Made by a program: the position numbers and the translations under genes
Source of the DNA: an archaeon
Lineage (GTDB): Archaea; Micrarchaeota; Micrarchaeia; Anstonellales; Anstonellaceae
DNA: 60,821 nucleotides
Direction: 5' to 3'
NCBI GenBank assembly: GCA_020056635.1
Contig: JAGVHI010000018.1
Location: forward strand, 1-60,821
The notes under the pieces: model-generated
Database searches by the model: none
Told to the model about the DNA's origin: nothing
Seen by the model: only the letters and a program-made list of their open reading frames with translations
Shown: positions 9,703 through 17,730 of the stretch, piece after piece
Layout: each line of letters opens with the position of its first letter
How positions within the stretch are numbered: the stretch's first letter is position 1

Positions 9703-10878
9703 ATGCTAAAACTAGCCCCCAGGATGGAGCAGGTGAAATACGAGATACGCGACATAGTGGTGCGCGCAAAGCAGGTAGAAAAGAAAGGGAAGAAGATGCA
9801 CTGGCTCAATATTGGCGACCCTAACCAGTTCGATTTCCTCCCACCCGAGCACGTGAGGAAAGCCGCGGCAGAGGCTGCGGCAAGCGGCAAATACAGCGCA
9901 TACTGCCCATCGCAGGGGGACGAGGAACTCAGAGTGGCGGTTGGAAAGATTGAGGGGGTGCCTGCAGAACACACGTTCATCACTTCAGGGCTGTCCGAGG
10001 GAATTGATTTCCTGTTCACGGCACTTATCGGGATAGGGGAGGAGGCGCTTTTGCCAAACCCGACCTATCCGCTCTACGTTTCGAAAGCAAGGGTGCATGG
10101 GGCAAGCGATGCGTATTACCCGTCTGATTCGGATTTCATCCCGGTCGCAGAGGAACTCAGGAAGAGCGTGACTGGCAAAACCCGCTCCATTGTGGTGATT
10201 AACCCGAACAACCCAACTGGTGCAACCTACCCAAGGAAGGTGCTGCAAGAGATTGCGGATGTGGCAGCTGAGTTCAAGCTCCCGCTCATTGCTGATGAGA
10301 TTTATGACCAGCTCACGCTTGACGAGGACCATTCGATAAACATGCGCGATGTTGCAGGGGATGACGTGCTCCTGATTACCGGGAACGGAATTTCAAAGAA
10401 CTACCTTTATCCTGGAGCAAGAGTAGGGTACCTTGCGGTGAGGGGGCCTGGAGCAGAAGAGCTTTCCTCTGCCCTGCTCAAGCTTTGCAATGCCCGCCTG
10501 TCGGTGAATTGGGAGATGCAGCGCGCCGCGCTTGCAGCGTTCACAGGCCCGAAAACACACCTTGCTGAAACCAAGAGGAAGCTTCGCGAGAGGCGCGATG
10601 TGATGATGAAGCGCTTTTCGGAAATGGGAGGGGTGCATTGCGCTAGGCCCACTGCAGCTTTCTATGCCCTCCCGAAATTCGAGGGGCTCAAGTTCAAGGA
10701 CGACAAGGAGTTCGTTTACTCGATGATTGAGGAGACGGGCATTGTGATGGTCCCAGGCTCGGCGTTCTCTCCGCATTTGGATGGCATTTATGCGCGGCTT
10801 GTTTTCCTGCCAAAGCCAGATGAGCTCAATGAGGCGATGGACAAGCTGGGAGACTTTTTGAAAAAGAGCAGAAAATGA
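9703..10878 (+). CDS. PLP-dependent class I aminotransferase (alanine/aspartate aminotransferase-like)
   Basis: 391 aa, full length for fold-type I aminotransferases. Seen are NIGDPNQFDF near the N-terminus, the substrate and cofactor motif NPNNPTGATYP (about 167-177), the Asp that pairs with PLP nitrogen in IADEIYDQL (about 196-204), the GISKNYLYPGARVGY segment with the Schiff-base Lys, and a late Arg in YARLVFLPKP. The exact amino-acid pair is not decidable. The family resembles archaeal alanine/aspartate aminotransferases. A TTTTTAAT box at 9672-9679, about 27 bp before ATG, indicates a leaderless transcript. Confidence 0.9.
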   Translation: MLKLAPRMEQVKYEIRDIVVRAKQVEKKGKKMHWLNIGDPNQFDFLPPEHVRKAAAEAAASGKYSAYCPSQGDEELRVAVGKIEGVPAEHTFITSGLSEGIDFLFTALIGIGEEALLPNPTYPLYVSKARVHGASDAYYPSDSDFIPVAEELRKSVTGKTRSIVVINPNNPTGATYPRKVLQEIADVAAEFKLPLIADEIYDQLTLDEDHSINMRDVAGDDVLLITGNGISKNYLYPGARVGYLAVRGPGAEELSSALLKLCNARLSVNWEMQRAALAAFTGPKTHLAETKRKLRERRDVMMKRFSEMGGVHCARPTAAFYALPKFEGLKFKDDKEFVYSMIEETGIVMVPGSAFSPHLDGIYARLVFLPKPDELNEAMDKLGDFLKKSRK

Positions 10879-10884
10879 ATTCCC

Positions 10885-11463
10885 TTACTTTATCTCCCCG
10901 CCTTTTGCGTGAGTGTTGCACAGGTCGCGCTCAAACGCGCGGTCGGATGTGTTGAATGAAAGGCAGATTGCAGGGTCGCGGATGAGCTGCGCGAGGTTGA
11001 TCACGCATTCGTGCCTGAATTCTTCGGATTCGATTAATGTGCAGACTGAAATTTCGCGCCTGTCCAATGCCTGCCCCTGCAGGCACGCGTCGCGCACTTC
11101 TGGAATCCTGCTGCGGTAGCACTCTGCATACTGCTGCGCCACCTCAGTCCGGTTCTCAGTTGTGTTTTGAACCTGCTCAGGTGAGATAGTAGTTATGGTG
11201 GGCTGCTTTGGGACAGGCGGCTTTTTTAGCTTCTTTTTTGCCGTCTCGTCTGTTGAATCCGAGAGGCAGGTGGAGCGGAGCTCCTGCTTTTCAATGTTAT
11301 AGCACCTGAAAGGCTCCTGCGCAATAACCGATTCCCGGTAAACACAGCTCTCCTTCCCAGCGCCTGCAGGAATTGAGGAACAGGCATCAGGAACCTGGTT
11401 CTGCGCGCAGCCCGATAGGAATATGACCGCTGCAGCGATTAATACAAGAAGCGCTAGCCTCAT
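10885..11463 (-). CDS. Secreted lipoprotein, cysteine-containing
   Basis: 192 aa from ATG 11463, preceded by GGGGAG about 9 nt upstream. The longer reading to 11490 places extra residues before the signal peptide. MRLALLVLIAAAVIFLSGC is a signal peptide ending in a lipobox (LSGC), so the mature protein should begin at a lipid-modified Cys. The mature part carries scattered cysteines in pairs and a Pro/Thr linker (about residues 75-105). It resembles in style the Cys-spaced lipoprotein at 31092-32084 (short helices with YAxC and DRxxC patterns). The function is unknown. Confidence 0.75.
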   Translation of the reverse strand: MRLALLVLIAAAVIFLSGCAQNQVPDACSSIPAGAGKESCVYRESVIAQEPFRCYNIEKQELRSTCLSDSTDETAKKKLKKPPVPKQPTITTISPEQVQNTTENRTEVAQQYAECYRSRIPEVRDACLQGQALDRREISVCTLIESEEFRHECVINLAQLIRDPAICLSFNTSDRAFERDLCNTHAKGGEIK

Positions 11464-11502
11464 GTAGTTAGTTCTCCCCTGCAAGTTCATAAATGTTGGT
11501 GG

Positions 11503-12066
11503 CTAGAGCGCAAAAAGCAGCGCGGTTGCCGCAAGCGAAACAGTGATATTGTCGTCAATGCCAAGCTCGAGGCTTTCAACAAGCGCGCAAACTGCAGAGG
11601 CAACGAGCGCCATCCAGCCTGCGATCGCAACCGAAATTGAGGAGAAGACGAAGAATGCAAACGTGCCAAGCATTGTTTTCTTGGGGTTGTAAGGGAGCTT
11701 CCTTTTCCCATGCAGCCCGAAAAGGGTGGAGGCGGAATCGCCCACCGCGAGAATGAACACTGCGGCTGCAGCCTGCTCCGGGTAGGGAAGGATTGAGAGC
11801 GGGAGCAGGAGCCCTGCGGAATACCAAATCGCGCCCTCGAAATGGTTCGCGCCCCTGCGCTCGAACAGCGAGAGAAGCGACCAGAGCGCGCAAGATAGCG
11901 TGCCTGATTTTTTCGCATGGTGCTTTGCATAATAGGAAAGGAGCATGAACCCCAGCAGCAGCGAGAATGCAGCGGCTGCTGCCCAGACCTGCCCGAAAAG
12001 CCAAAGCGTTGCAAGCATGAGAAGGCCGATGTTCAGGTGCGCCAATTGCCTGTCTATTTCGTTCAT
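11503..12066 (-). CDS. Polyprenol (dolichol)/phytol kinase-like integral membrane protein
   Basis: 187 aa from ATG 12066, chosen because GGGTGGG sits just upstream and the family begins with the short RQLAHLNIG segment. Several hydrophobic helices surround the family signature VGDSASTLFGLHGKRKLP (about 120-137), followed by KKTMLGT and an acidic ESLELGIDDN near the C-terminus. This is the pattern of CTP-dependent dolichol, phytol and diacylglycerol kinases (SEC59/DGK1/VTE5 superfamily). It presumably phosphorylates an isoprenoid alcohol or related lipid. It lies 46 bp after a PAP2 phosphatase gene on the same strand, which makes a kinase/phosphatase pair acting on lipid phosphates plausible. 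Confidence 0.75.
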   Translation of the reverse strand: MNEIDRQLAHLNIGLLMLATLWLFGQVWAAAAAFSLLLGFMLLSYYAKHHAKKSGTLSCALWSLLSLFERRGANHFEGAIWYSAGLLLPLSILPYPEQAAAAVFILAVGDSASTLFGLHGKRKLPYNPKKTMLGTFAFFVFSSISVAIAGWMALVASAVCALVESLELGIDDNITVSLAATALLFAL

Positions 12067-12112
12067 TCTGCCCACCCAGAGTTTGCTCCTGGCCAAATCC
12101 GCCGATATTCGT

Positions 12113-12604
12113 TCATTTTATCCTCCGTGAGTATTTGTCTGCCAGCCTTGCTGATGCAAGAGCTACAAACGCAAGCGCAAGAGATGCGGCTATTTGAATG
12201 AATGAATGCACCCCCAGGTACATCCTGCTAAACGAAACCAGGAGCGCGATTGCAATGAAAATTGGGAAGGATTTGCGCTCGTGGAGCGCAAGCGCGAATG
12301 CGAATGCTATGATTGCATGCCCCGAGGGAGTGCCAAAATCCGCAGGGCAGGGGACCTTGGAATCGATTTGAGGGCAGGGGCGCGCCTGCGCGAGCAGCGG
12401 CTTTGCCCCAAGCGAAATAAGCAGCGCAAACGCAGCGGTTATTGCAAGGAAGCGCGTTGCATCAAGCTCGCGGAAAACTGATGCGATTGCGAAGAAGAGC
12501 AGCACAAGAATGACCATAAACATTCTATAGTTTGAGACGAACACTGAGAGCGAAGTGAGCAGAGGGGCGTCAAGCGAGAAGGCAAGCTGCATTATCGGGT
12601 CCAT
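12113..12604 (-). CDS. PAP2-family membrane phosphatase
   Basis: 163 aa from ATG 12604. The open frame continues upstream to 12829 but overlaps the divergent gene, and the TATA box centred at 12630 fits the internal ATG. Five or so membrane segments carry the PAP2 motifs: AKPLLAQARP (K-x6-RP), TPSGHAI (PSGH), and FSRMYLGVHSFIQ (SR-x5-H). The Asp that usually follows the last His (HxxxD) is Gln here. The predicted role is dephosphorylation of a lipid phosphate or pyrophosphate such as polyprenyl pyrophosphate. It is co-oriented with the polyprenol-kinase-like gene downstream. Confidence 0.8.
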   Translation of the reverse strand: MDPIMQLAFSLDAPLLTSLSVFVSNYRMFMVILVLLFFAIASVFRELDATRFLAITAAFALLISLGAKPLLAQARPCPQIDSKVPCPADFGTPSGHAIIAFAFALALHERKSFPIFIAIALLVSFSRMYLGVHSFIQIAASLALAFVALASARLADKYSRRIK

Positions 12605-12626
12605 TGATTTGGATTTGGGGCTGCGG

Positions 12627-12634
12627 TTAAAAAA
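12627..12634. promoter_or_regulatory. Shared symmetric TATA box (TTAAAAAA)
   Basis: The centre, 12630.5, is exactly midway between the divergent ATGs at 12604 (minus) and 12657 (plus), 26.5 bp from each. This is the spacing of an archaeal TATA box to a leaderless start in both directions. Confidence 0.65.
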
Positions 12635-12656
12635 GGTAGCAACTGCAAATCCGCAC

Positions 12657-13319
12657 ATGAAGCTGCGCGGCGCGAGAGCCATCCTATTTGACATTGACGA
12701 TACGCTTTTCCCTACAACCGAGTTTGCGCAGAGGGCACGCAAGAGCGCAGTGCGAGCCATGGTCAAGGCAGGGCTCAATGCGGCAGGGGCGCAGGCGTAC
12801 TCCACGCTTAGGGGGATAGTGCGCAACAAAAGCTCGAATTACCAGTACCACCTTGATGATTTGTGCGTGCGGTTCAACCATAAGCGCGACCCGAAAATCA
12901 TTGCTGCCGGGATCGCGGCTTACCACGTAGCAAAGGCGGGAATCCGGCCCTTCCCAAGAGTGCGCAAAGCATTGCTCGCTCTCCGGAAAAGAGGCTATGG
13001 GATTTATGCCGCATCAGAGGGGAAGGCGCTTAAGCAGTGGGACAAGCTCTATAGGCTGGGGCTGCATAACGTGCTGCAGGGCGCATTCATTTCCGAGGAG
13101 CTGGGGTGCGATAAAGGGAAGGCGTTTTATGTGAAAATTGCGCGAATTCTTCACATGCCTGCCGCTTCTGTTCTTATGGTGGGGGATAGGGAGGGGAAGG
13201 ACATAATCCCTGCGAAAGAGGCAGGGATGAAAACCGCGCGAGTCTGCAAAAAGGGAGCGAAAAGCGAGGCTGATGCGAAAATTGCGGACTTGTCAGGGCT
13301 CCTCAAGCTTCTCAGATGA
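12657..13319 (+). CDS. HAD-superfamily hydrolase (subfamily IA phosphatase)
   Basis: 220 aa from ATG 12657. The frame is open from 12555 but the earlier part lies before the promoter. Motif I is ILFDIDDTLFP with the nucleophilic Asp. A helical cap follows (about 20-85). Motif II Ser is in AASEGKALKQW, motif III Lys in CDKGKAF, and motif IV is MVGDREGKDI. The family are Mg-dependent phosphatases acting on small phosphorylated metabolites. The substrate cannot be read from sequence. The gene is apparently leaderless and divergent from the PAP2 gene. Confidence 0.88.
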   Translation: MKLRGARAILFDIDDTLFPTTEFAQRARKSAVRAMVKAGLNAAGAQAYSTLRGIVRNKSSNYQYHLDDLCVRFNHKRDPKIIAAGIAAYHVAKAGIRPFPRVRKALLALRKRGYGIYAASEGKALKQWDKLYRLGLHNVLQGAFISEELGCDKGKAFYVKIARILHMPAASVLMVGDREGKDIIPAKEAGMKTARVCKKGAKSEADAKIADLSGLLKLLR

Positions 13320-13349
13320 TCTTGCGCGCAAAAGCGGCGGCAGGTGAGC

Positions 13350-13694
13350 TCAGATGAATTTTACGCCGCAGGCAGGGCAGGAGAGCATGTAGTAGTCCGC
13401 GCGGTAGGCGCAAAGCGGGCAGACAAACGTGCTCCCTGGCACGGTTGGGGCAGAGGGCATGAACGATTTCCCGCACTTGGAGCATGAGAGCGCATTGATT
13501 GGGTTGTTTTCCTTGCAGCTGGGGCATTCTACCCTGAACATTGTGGATATGTGCGTGCCGCAGCCTGGGCAGCGCTCCATGTCAAGCGTCACCGGCTTTT
13601 TGCATTTGGGGCACTTTAGGTCCTTTCCGCCCTTGATTTGGACGTTGCCGCCCTGGCCCTTGACAACGTTTTTCAGGAGCTCCATCATCCCCAT
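13350..13694 (-). CDS. Multi-zinc-ribbon protein
   Basis: 114 aa with four CxxC half-pairs forming two or more double zinc ribbons: CPKCKK, CPGCG, CPSCK, CSKCG, then CPLC and CPACG at the C-terminus. The first 25 residues are a Gly/Lys-rich lead. There is no membrane segment or enzyme motif. Such stand-alone zinc-ribbon proteins in archaea are usually uncharacterised adaptors or nucleic-acid-binding proteins. ATG 13694 is about 28 bp from a shared TATA box and lacks a clear Shine-Dalgarno site, consistent with leaderless expression. Confidence 0.8.
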   Translation of the reverse strand: MGMMELLKNVVKGQGGNVQIKGGKDLKCPKCKKPVTLDMERCPGCGTHISTMFRVECPSCKENNPINALSCSKCGKSFMPSAPTVPGSTFVCPLCAYRADYYMLSCPACGVKFI

Positions 13695-13718
13695 AAGGGG
13701 ACTAATGCGAGAAACTGG

Positions 13719-13726
13719 TTAAAAAA
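13719..13726. promoter_or_regulatory. Shared TATA box inside GGTTAAAAAACC near-palindrome
   Basis: The centre is 28.5 bp from the minus ATG at 13694 and 25.5 bp from the plus ATG at 13748. The surrounding 12 bp are nearly self-complementary, so a TBP/TFB complex could bind in either orientation. This is inference from spacing only. Confidence 0.6.
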
Positions 13727-13747
13727 CCGCACTTGCATTATACCTGC

Positions 13748-14317
13748 ATGATTTTCATAATCGAGAACGGGTCGCAGTACACGCACGTGATTTGGAGGAG
13801 CGTGCGGGATCTGGGGTTCGAGGCGAAAATAGTTGCGAACAAGGAGAGGATGGACACGCTTGCAGATGCCCAAGCGTTCATAATGGGGGGCGGGCCAGGC
13901 TCATCGTATCTTGACAAGTACCCTCTTTGCGAGGAAATAGTGCATAAAGCTGCAGAAGGGAAATTAGGGAAACCGGTGCTTGGGATTTGCCTTGGGCAGC
14001 AGATAATTGGGCATTTGCTTGGGGGAAAAGTCGAGAAAGGGCCTTCGGCAGAGTACGGGCTTGCGCAAGTGGAAGTGGATAAGGAGGGGGTTCTGCTTAG
14101 GGGGCTTCCTGCAAAATTCAATGTGTGGGTATCGCATTTTGACGAGGTTGTGAAGGAACCAGTTGGATTCTTGGTGCTTGCTCACTCGGATACTTGCAAA
14201 ATAGAGGCTATGGAAAACGTGAAGCGGGAATTGTTCGCTACGCAGTTCCATCCTGAAGTCTGGCACACCGAGCACGGGGAGGAGATTTTGAAAAACTTCC
14301 TTTCGCGCTGCAAATGA
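13748..14317 (+). CDS. guaAA: GMP synthase, glutamine amidotransferase subunit
   Basis: 189 aa, the length of the separate archaeal amidotransferase subunit. It hydrolyses glutamine and passes ammonia to the synthetase subunit, which converts XMP to GMP. Class I glutaminase motifs are visible: the oxyanion strand MGGGPGSSYLD (about 45-55), the nucleophile in GICLGQQIIGH (about 82-92), and the His-Glu pair in FATQFHPEVW (about 164-173). The start is ATG 13748 rather than 13733 because it fits the leaderless spacing from the TATA box. The partner synthetase subunit is not in this window. Confidence 0.92.
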   Translation: MIFIIENGSQYTHVIWRSVRDLGFEAKIVANKERMDTLADAQAFIMGGGPGSSYLDKYPLCEEIVHKAAEGKLGKPVLGICLGQQIIGHLLGGKVEKGPSAEYGLAQVEVDKEGVLLRGLPAKFNVWVSHFDEVVKEPVGFLVLAHSDTCKIEAMENVKRELFATQFHPEVWHTEHGEEILKNFLSRCK

Positions 14318-14354
14318 GGCAGGAATAAAAAGCGTTTGAGCACTAAATAATGCC

Positions 14355-14470
14355 GCAGGGATGGCGGAGCCCGGTCAATCGCGTCAGACTCAAGATCACG
14401 TCTCTTCGCAAACGCGCGATGGGATATCTGATGACTTAGGTCTTCGGGAGTTCAAATCTCCCTCCCTGCA
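14355..14470 (+). tRNA. tRNA-Leu(CAA) with intron
   Basis: Acceptor GCAGGGA (14355-14361) pairs with TCCCTGC (14463-14469), discriminator A. The D-arm is GCG...CGC. The anticodon stem is TCAGA (14384-14388) with TCTGA (14427-14431), and the anticodon CAA is at 14391-14393. A long variable arm (GAC-TTAG-GTC) marks a class II tRNA. The T-arm is GGGAG-TTCAAAT-CTCCC. No CCA is encoded. An AATAAAAA box at 14324-14331 is correctly spaced as promoter. Confidence 0.95.
14395..14425 (+). other. Intron of tRNA-Leu(CAA), canonical position 37/38
   Basis: 31 nt lie between anticodon base 37 (G 14394) and base 38 (A 14426). Removing them restores a seven-base anticodon loop closed by TCAGA/TCTGA. The exact cut could shift by a base. 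Confidence 0.85.
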
Positions 14471-14498
14471 CTCTGTATCAGCGGTTCGGGGGAGACGC

Positions 14499-15059
14499 AT
14501 GAAAAACGTTTTCATTTTCTACGGAACTGCCGGCCATCCTGGGGAGAACTGGTTCCCGTGGCTGAAAGGGGAGCTTGAGAAGAAAGGGTTTAGGGCCATA
14601 ATCCCAAAGTTTCCAAGCCCGGAAAACCAGACATTGGAGAATTGGTTCGCTGTTTTTGAGAAATACAAGAAAGAGTTCACAGAGGATACAATACTTGTTG
14701 GGCATAGCTTAGGCGGCACGTTTGCGCTGCGGGTCATGGAAAAAAGCCAAGTCAGGATTAAGGCGCTATTTCTTGTGGCTGCCGCAATCGGGATACCGCC
14801 TCTGAAAAACTATGAGACAGACAGGCCGTTTGTGGAAAAGCCTTTTAACTGGGAAAAAATTAGGGGGAAATGCGGAAAAATAGTTGTATTTCACTCGGAT
14901 GACGATCCCATTGTTTTTGTGGGCAATGGAATCGAGATTGCCAAGAACTTGGATGCAGAATTCGTCAGGTCGCCCACTGGGGGCCATTTCAATGCAAAAG
15001 CCGGGTATTTGAAGTTCCCATTATTGAGAGACAGAATATTGGATATGGAGCCCGCCTGA
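14499..15059 (+). CDS. Alpha/beta hydrolase, RBBP9/YdeN-like serine hydrolase
   Basis: 186 aa from ATG 14499 (GGGGGAGA upstream). The open frame reaches back through the tRNA to 14361, which is not coding. Visible motifs are the N-terminal strand VFIFYGTAGHPGENWFPWL, the nucleophile elbow ILVGHSLGGTFAL (about 67-79), a late acid in HSDDDPIV (about 132-139) and the catalytic His in SPTGGHFNAKAGY (about 159-171). The length and order fit the small RBBP9-like family. The substrate is unknown. It starts 29 bp after tRNA-Leu. Confidence 0.88.
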   Translation: MKNVFIFYGTAGHPGENWFPWLKGELEKKGFRAIIPKFPSPENQTLENWFAVFEKYKKEFTEDTILVGHSLGGTFALRVMEKSQVRIKALFLVAAAIGIPPLKNYETDRPFVEKPFNWEKIRGKCGKIVVFHSDDDPIVFVGNGIEIAKNLDAEFVRSPTGGHFNAKAGYLKFPLLRDRILDMEPA

Positions 15060-15062
15060 TTG

Positions 15063-16337
15063 TCAGTATTCGTCTTTTTTCTTCAGGATAAGGAAATAGC
15101 CTGCAACCATTGCGATTATTGCCGCCCCAACGCCAGCGTATACTGTTGTGGGGTCGAACCCGAATATCTTGTCGCCATCAGGGGTCGTTCCAGTGCCGTT
15201 TTGGCCAGTTCCGCCACCAGGGGGCTTGGGCTTCGTGCCAGAAGGCACTATGTACTCCCCAAGCGCCTTGTTCGAGTTGCCCTCCTTGTCGCTTATTGTT
15301 ATCGAAAAGCTCACATATGTGTTGGGTGGCTGCACAGGTATGTCCGCCTGGTAGGTCCCGCGCTTGAGCGTGTACATCGATGCGTCCCGCTCGCGGCCCT
15401 TCACCCTGTAGCGCACCACGAAGTGGGAGTTCTCGTCAAAGCCGCTTGCATAGGCCCCCTCATCCGCAACCTCTATAGTAACCCTGCCAAGCCCGTCAAC
15501 CAGCTCGACTGTCGGCAGGCTCCTAAACACCGGCTTGTGCGTGTCGATCACTATTGTGAGCGATTCCTGAACTGAGAAGTCCGCCACCAGCTTTTTCTCG
15601 CGGCGCCCATACGTGGCCGCAACTTCAGCAGAGGCAAGCGGGGTTTTTGGGAATTGGGCGGTCCCGTTCACATCAGTCTGAATTTCCATGTCGCCGGCGC
15701 GCACGGTTGCGTTGAGGGGCGCACCCCGGTCGTCAATCACTTTCACCCTGGGGGAATAGATTGGCCAGATCACTTGCTCGTTCGTATCGTTGACCATGGT
15801 AAAGGAGCGCGTAGACTCAAAGCCGAGCTTGCGCAGGGTGATGTTTATTTTACCGCCCCCCACCTGGAGGAATGCATTGCCCGATGAATCGGTGGTTGCG
15901 GCAGAATTCTCGAACTGCACTGTGGTGTTTGGGTGCGGCTGGCGGGTTTGGTCAAACAGCTTGAGGTAAAGGGCGTATGACGTGACATGCATAGGGTACG
16001 GGTCCTCGCGTATTACGGGTGTGCTGCTGTGGGAGAATGATTGCGATACTGAAGAAGAGCCGAACTTCACATAGACTGTGTAATCGTTCTTTGTCCTGGA
16101 GCCGGAGGGGTCGTAGTTGAAGTATTTTATCGTGACGGTCCCGTTCGCCCCAGTTATCAGCTTGCTCGTGTTCGCCTTTAGTTCGTAGCGTATCCAGTAT
16201 TCCGCCCATACGGTTGCGCCCGGGACAGGCCTGCCAAGCTGGTCAACCACGATAATGTTTATCGATTCAGAGTATTCCGCGAAAAGCGGGAGCGCAAGGA
16301 GCAGAATGAATATGGCAGGCAGCAGCGGGTTTCGCAT
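15063..16337 (-). CDS. Secreted, C-terminally anchored multi-beta-domain surface protein
   Basis: 424 aa. A signal peptide (MRNPLLPAIFILLLALPLFA) precedes at least three beta-sandwich, carboxypeptidase-regulatory or Ig-like segments, recognisable by VVDQLGRPVPGATVWAEY, KLFDQTRQPHPNTTV and VIDDRGAPLNATVRA. A later segment (about 260-350) resembles an Ig/fibronectin-type fold. A Gly/Pro/Thr linker, a membrane helix and a short charged tail end the protein. Many NxT/NxS sites suggest glycosylation. The architecture matches the gene at 8416-9597. It ends 3 bp from the convergent hydrolase gene. The role is inferred as cell surface; the exact function is unknown. Confidence 0.82.
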   Translation of the reverse strand: MRNPLLPAIFILLLALPLFAEYSESINIIVVDQLGRPVPGATVWAEYWIRYELKANTSKLITGANGTVTIKYFNYDPSGSRTKNDYTVYVKFGSSSVSQSFSHSSTPVIREDPYPMHVTSYALYLKLFDQTRQPHPNTTVQFENSAATTDSSGNAFLQVGGGKINITLRKLGFESTRSFTMVNDTNEQVIWPIYSPRVKVIDDRGAPLNATVRAGDMEIQTDVNGTAQFPKTPLASAEVAATYGRREKKLVADFSVQESLTIVIDTHKPVFRSLPTVELVDGLGRVTIEVADEGAYASGFDENSHFVVRYRVKGRERDASMYTLKRGTYQADIPVQPPNTYVSFSITISDKEGNSNKALGEYIVPSGTKPKPPGGGTGQNGTGTTPDGDKIFGFDPTTVYAGVGAAIIAMVAGYFLILKKKDEY

Positions 16338-16358
16338 AGAATTCCCTTGGGGGGATGG

Positions 16359-16368
16359 ATATTAAAAT
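16359..16368. promoter_or_regulatory. Shared TATA box (ATATTAAAAT)
   Basis: The centre is 26.5 bp from the minus ATG at 16337 and 29.5 bp from the plus ATG at 16393. It is another divergent, apparently leaderless pair served by one AT-rich box. Confidence 0.55.
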
Positions 16369-16392
16369 CATGCCGGAGTATAGCCGGTTTGT

Positions 16393-17715
16393 ATGGCAGT
16401 GTCTCCACTTGAGGACCGGTACAAAACCGAGATGAACGCGATTTTTGAGGACAAGGCAAAGCTTGGCTACTGGATGGCAGTTGAAGTTGCCCTTGCGCAC
16501 GCGCATGCGAAGCTCGGGGACATTCCAAAAGACGCGCCTTCCGAGATTGAGAAGGCATCCAAAAAGGTGGAGCTTTCCAGAGTGCTTGAGATTGAGGCGT
16601 CTACGCACCATGATTTGATGGCGATGGTCAAGGCGCTCACTGAAAAGTGCCAGGGGAAGTCTGGAGCCCATGTGCATTTGGGGGCGACAAGCTATGATAT
16701 TGAGGACACCGCCACCGCGCTGCAGTTCCGGGATGCGATAGCGCTCATCAGGAAGCACTCGCTTGAGCTTTGCAAGGTGCTCCGCTCGCTTGCGGTTGCG
16801 CACAAGCGGACAGTGTGCGTGGGCAGGACACACGGGCAGCATGCGGTGCCCACAACATATGGGATGAAGTTCGCGCTCTATTACACTGAAATGCGGAGGA
16901 ATTTGGAAAGGCTGGATTCTGCGCTTGCAAGGATATCAGTGGGCAAAATGTCAGGTGCCACAGGCACGATGGCAACGTTTTGGGGAAAGGGAAGGCAGAT
17001 TCAGGCGCTTGTGATGGCCGAGCTTGGGCTGCAGGCTGCCAAAGTGTCGAACCAGGTGGTGCAGCGGGACCGGCATGCGGAAGTGCTGTTCGTGATTTCA
17101 CTGATTGGGGCAACGCTTGAGAAAATTGCAAAAGAAATCCGGAATTTGCAGCGGAGCGAAATAATGGAAGTGGCTGAGCCTTTCGCAAGCACGCAAGTTG
17201 GCTCGTCCACCATGCCGCAGAAGAGGAACCCGCACAAATCAGAGAGGATTTGCTCGCTTGCGAGGGTGCTTCGGGCGAATGTGCAGACCGCGCTTGAGAA
17301 CATAGCGCTTGAGCACGAGAGGGATTTGAGCAACTCCGCAAATGAGAGGTACATTTTCGCTGAATCGTTCATAACCTGTGACTATATGCTGAAGCAAACG
17401 GCATCCATACTTTCGGGGCTTGAGTTCTTCCCGGAAAACATCAAGCGGAACCTTGAGTCCTCGGACGGGCGCGTGATGGCTGAGAGGGTGATGATAGCGC
17501 TTGCAAAAAAGGGGATGGGCAGGCAGGATGCGCATGAGATCATCAGGGCCGCCAGCATCGAATCGTTCAGGAAAAACAGGCCGTTGCTCGAGGTGCTCTC
17601 TGCGAACAAAACGGTTGCAAAGCACTTGACGCGCGCAGAGCTTTCAAAGCTGTTCGATTACGCAACTTACATTGGAGAAGCGCCGCAAATAGTCGAGGAA
17701 GCGGCAAAGGAGTAG
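16393..17715 (+). CDS. purB: Adenylosuccinate lyase
   Basis: 440 aa. It cleaves SAICAR and adenylosuccinate, two steps of purine synthesis. The fumarase/aspartase superfamily signature GSSTMPQKRNPHKSE (about 274-288) is intact. The catalytic His regions are also visible: THHDLMA (about 73-79), GATSYDIEDTA (about 97-107) and GRTHGQHAVPTTYG (about 143-156). The N-terminal SPLEDRY is typical of PurB. The start at ATG 16393 suits the TATA box. Other purine genes lie within 20 kb on both sides. Confidence 0.96.
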   Translation: MAVSPLEDRYKTEMNAIFEDKAKLGYWMAVEVALAHAHAKLGDIPKDAPSEIEKASKKVELSRVLEIEASTHHDLMAMVKALTEKCQGKSGAHVHLGATSYDIEDTATALQFRDAIALIRKHSLELCKVLRSLAVAHKRTVCVGRTHGQHAVPTTYGMKFALYYTEMRRNLERLDSALARISVGKMSGATGTMATFWGKGRQIQALVMAELGLQAAKVSNQVVQRDRHAEVLFVISLIGATLEKIAKEIRNLQRSEIMEVAEPFASTQVGSSTMPQKRNPHKSERICSLARVLRANVQTALENIALEHERDLSNSANERYIFAESFITCDYMLKQTASILSGLEFFPENIKRNLESSDGRVMAERVMIALAKKGMGRQDAHEIIRAASIESFRKNRPLLEVLSANKTVAKHLTRAELSKLFDYATYIGEAPQIVEEAAKE

Positions 17716-17730
17716 GCTCTTGTTCATTTT

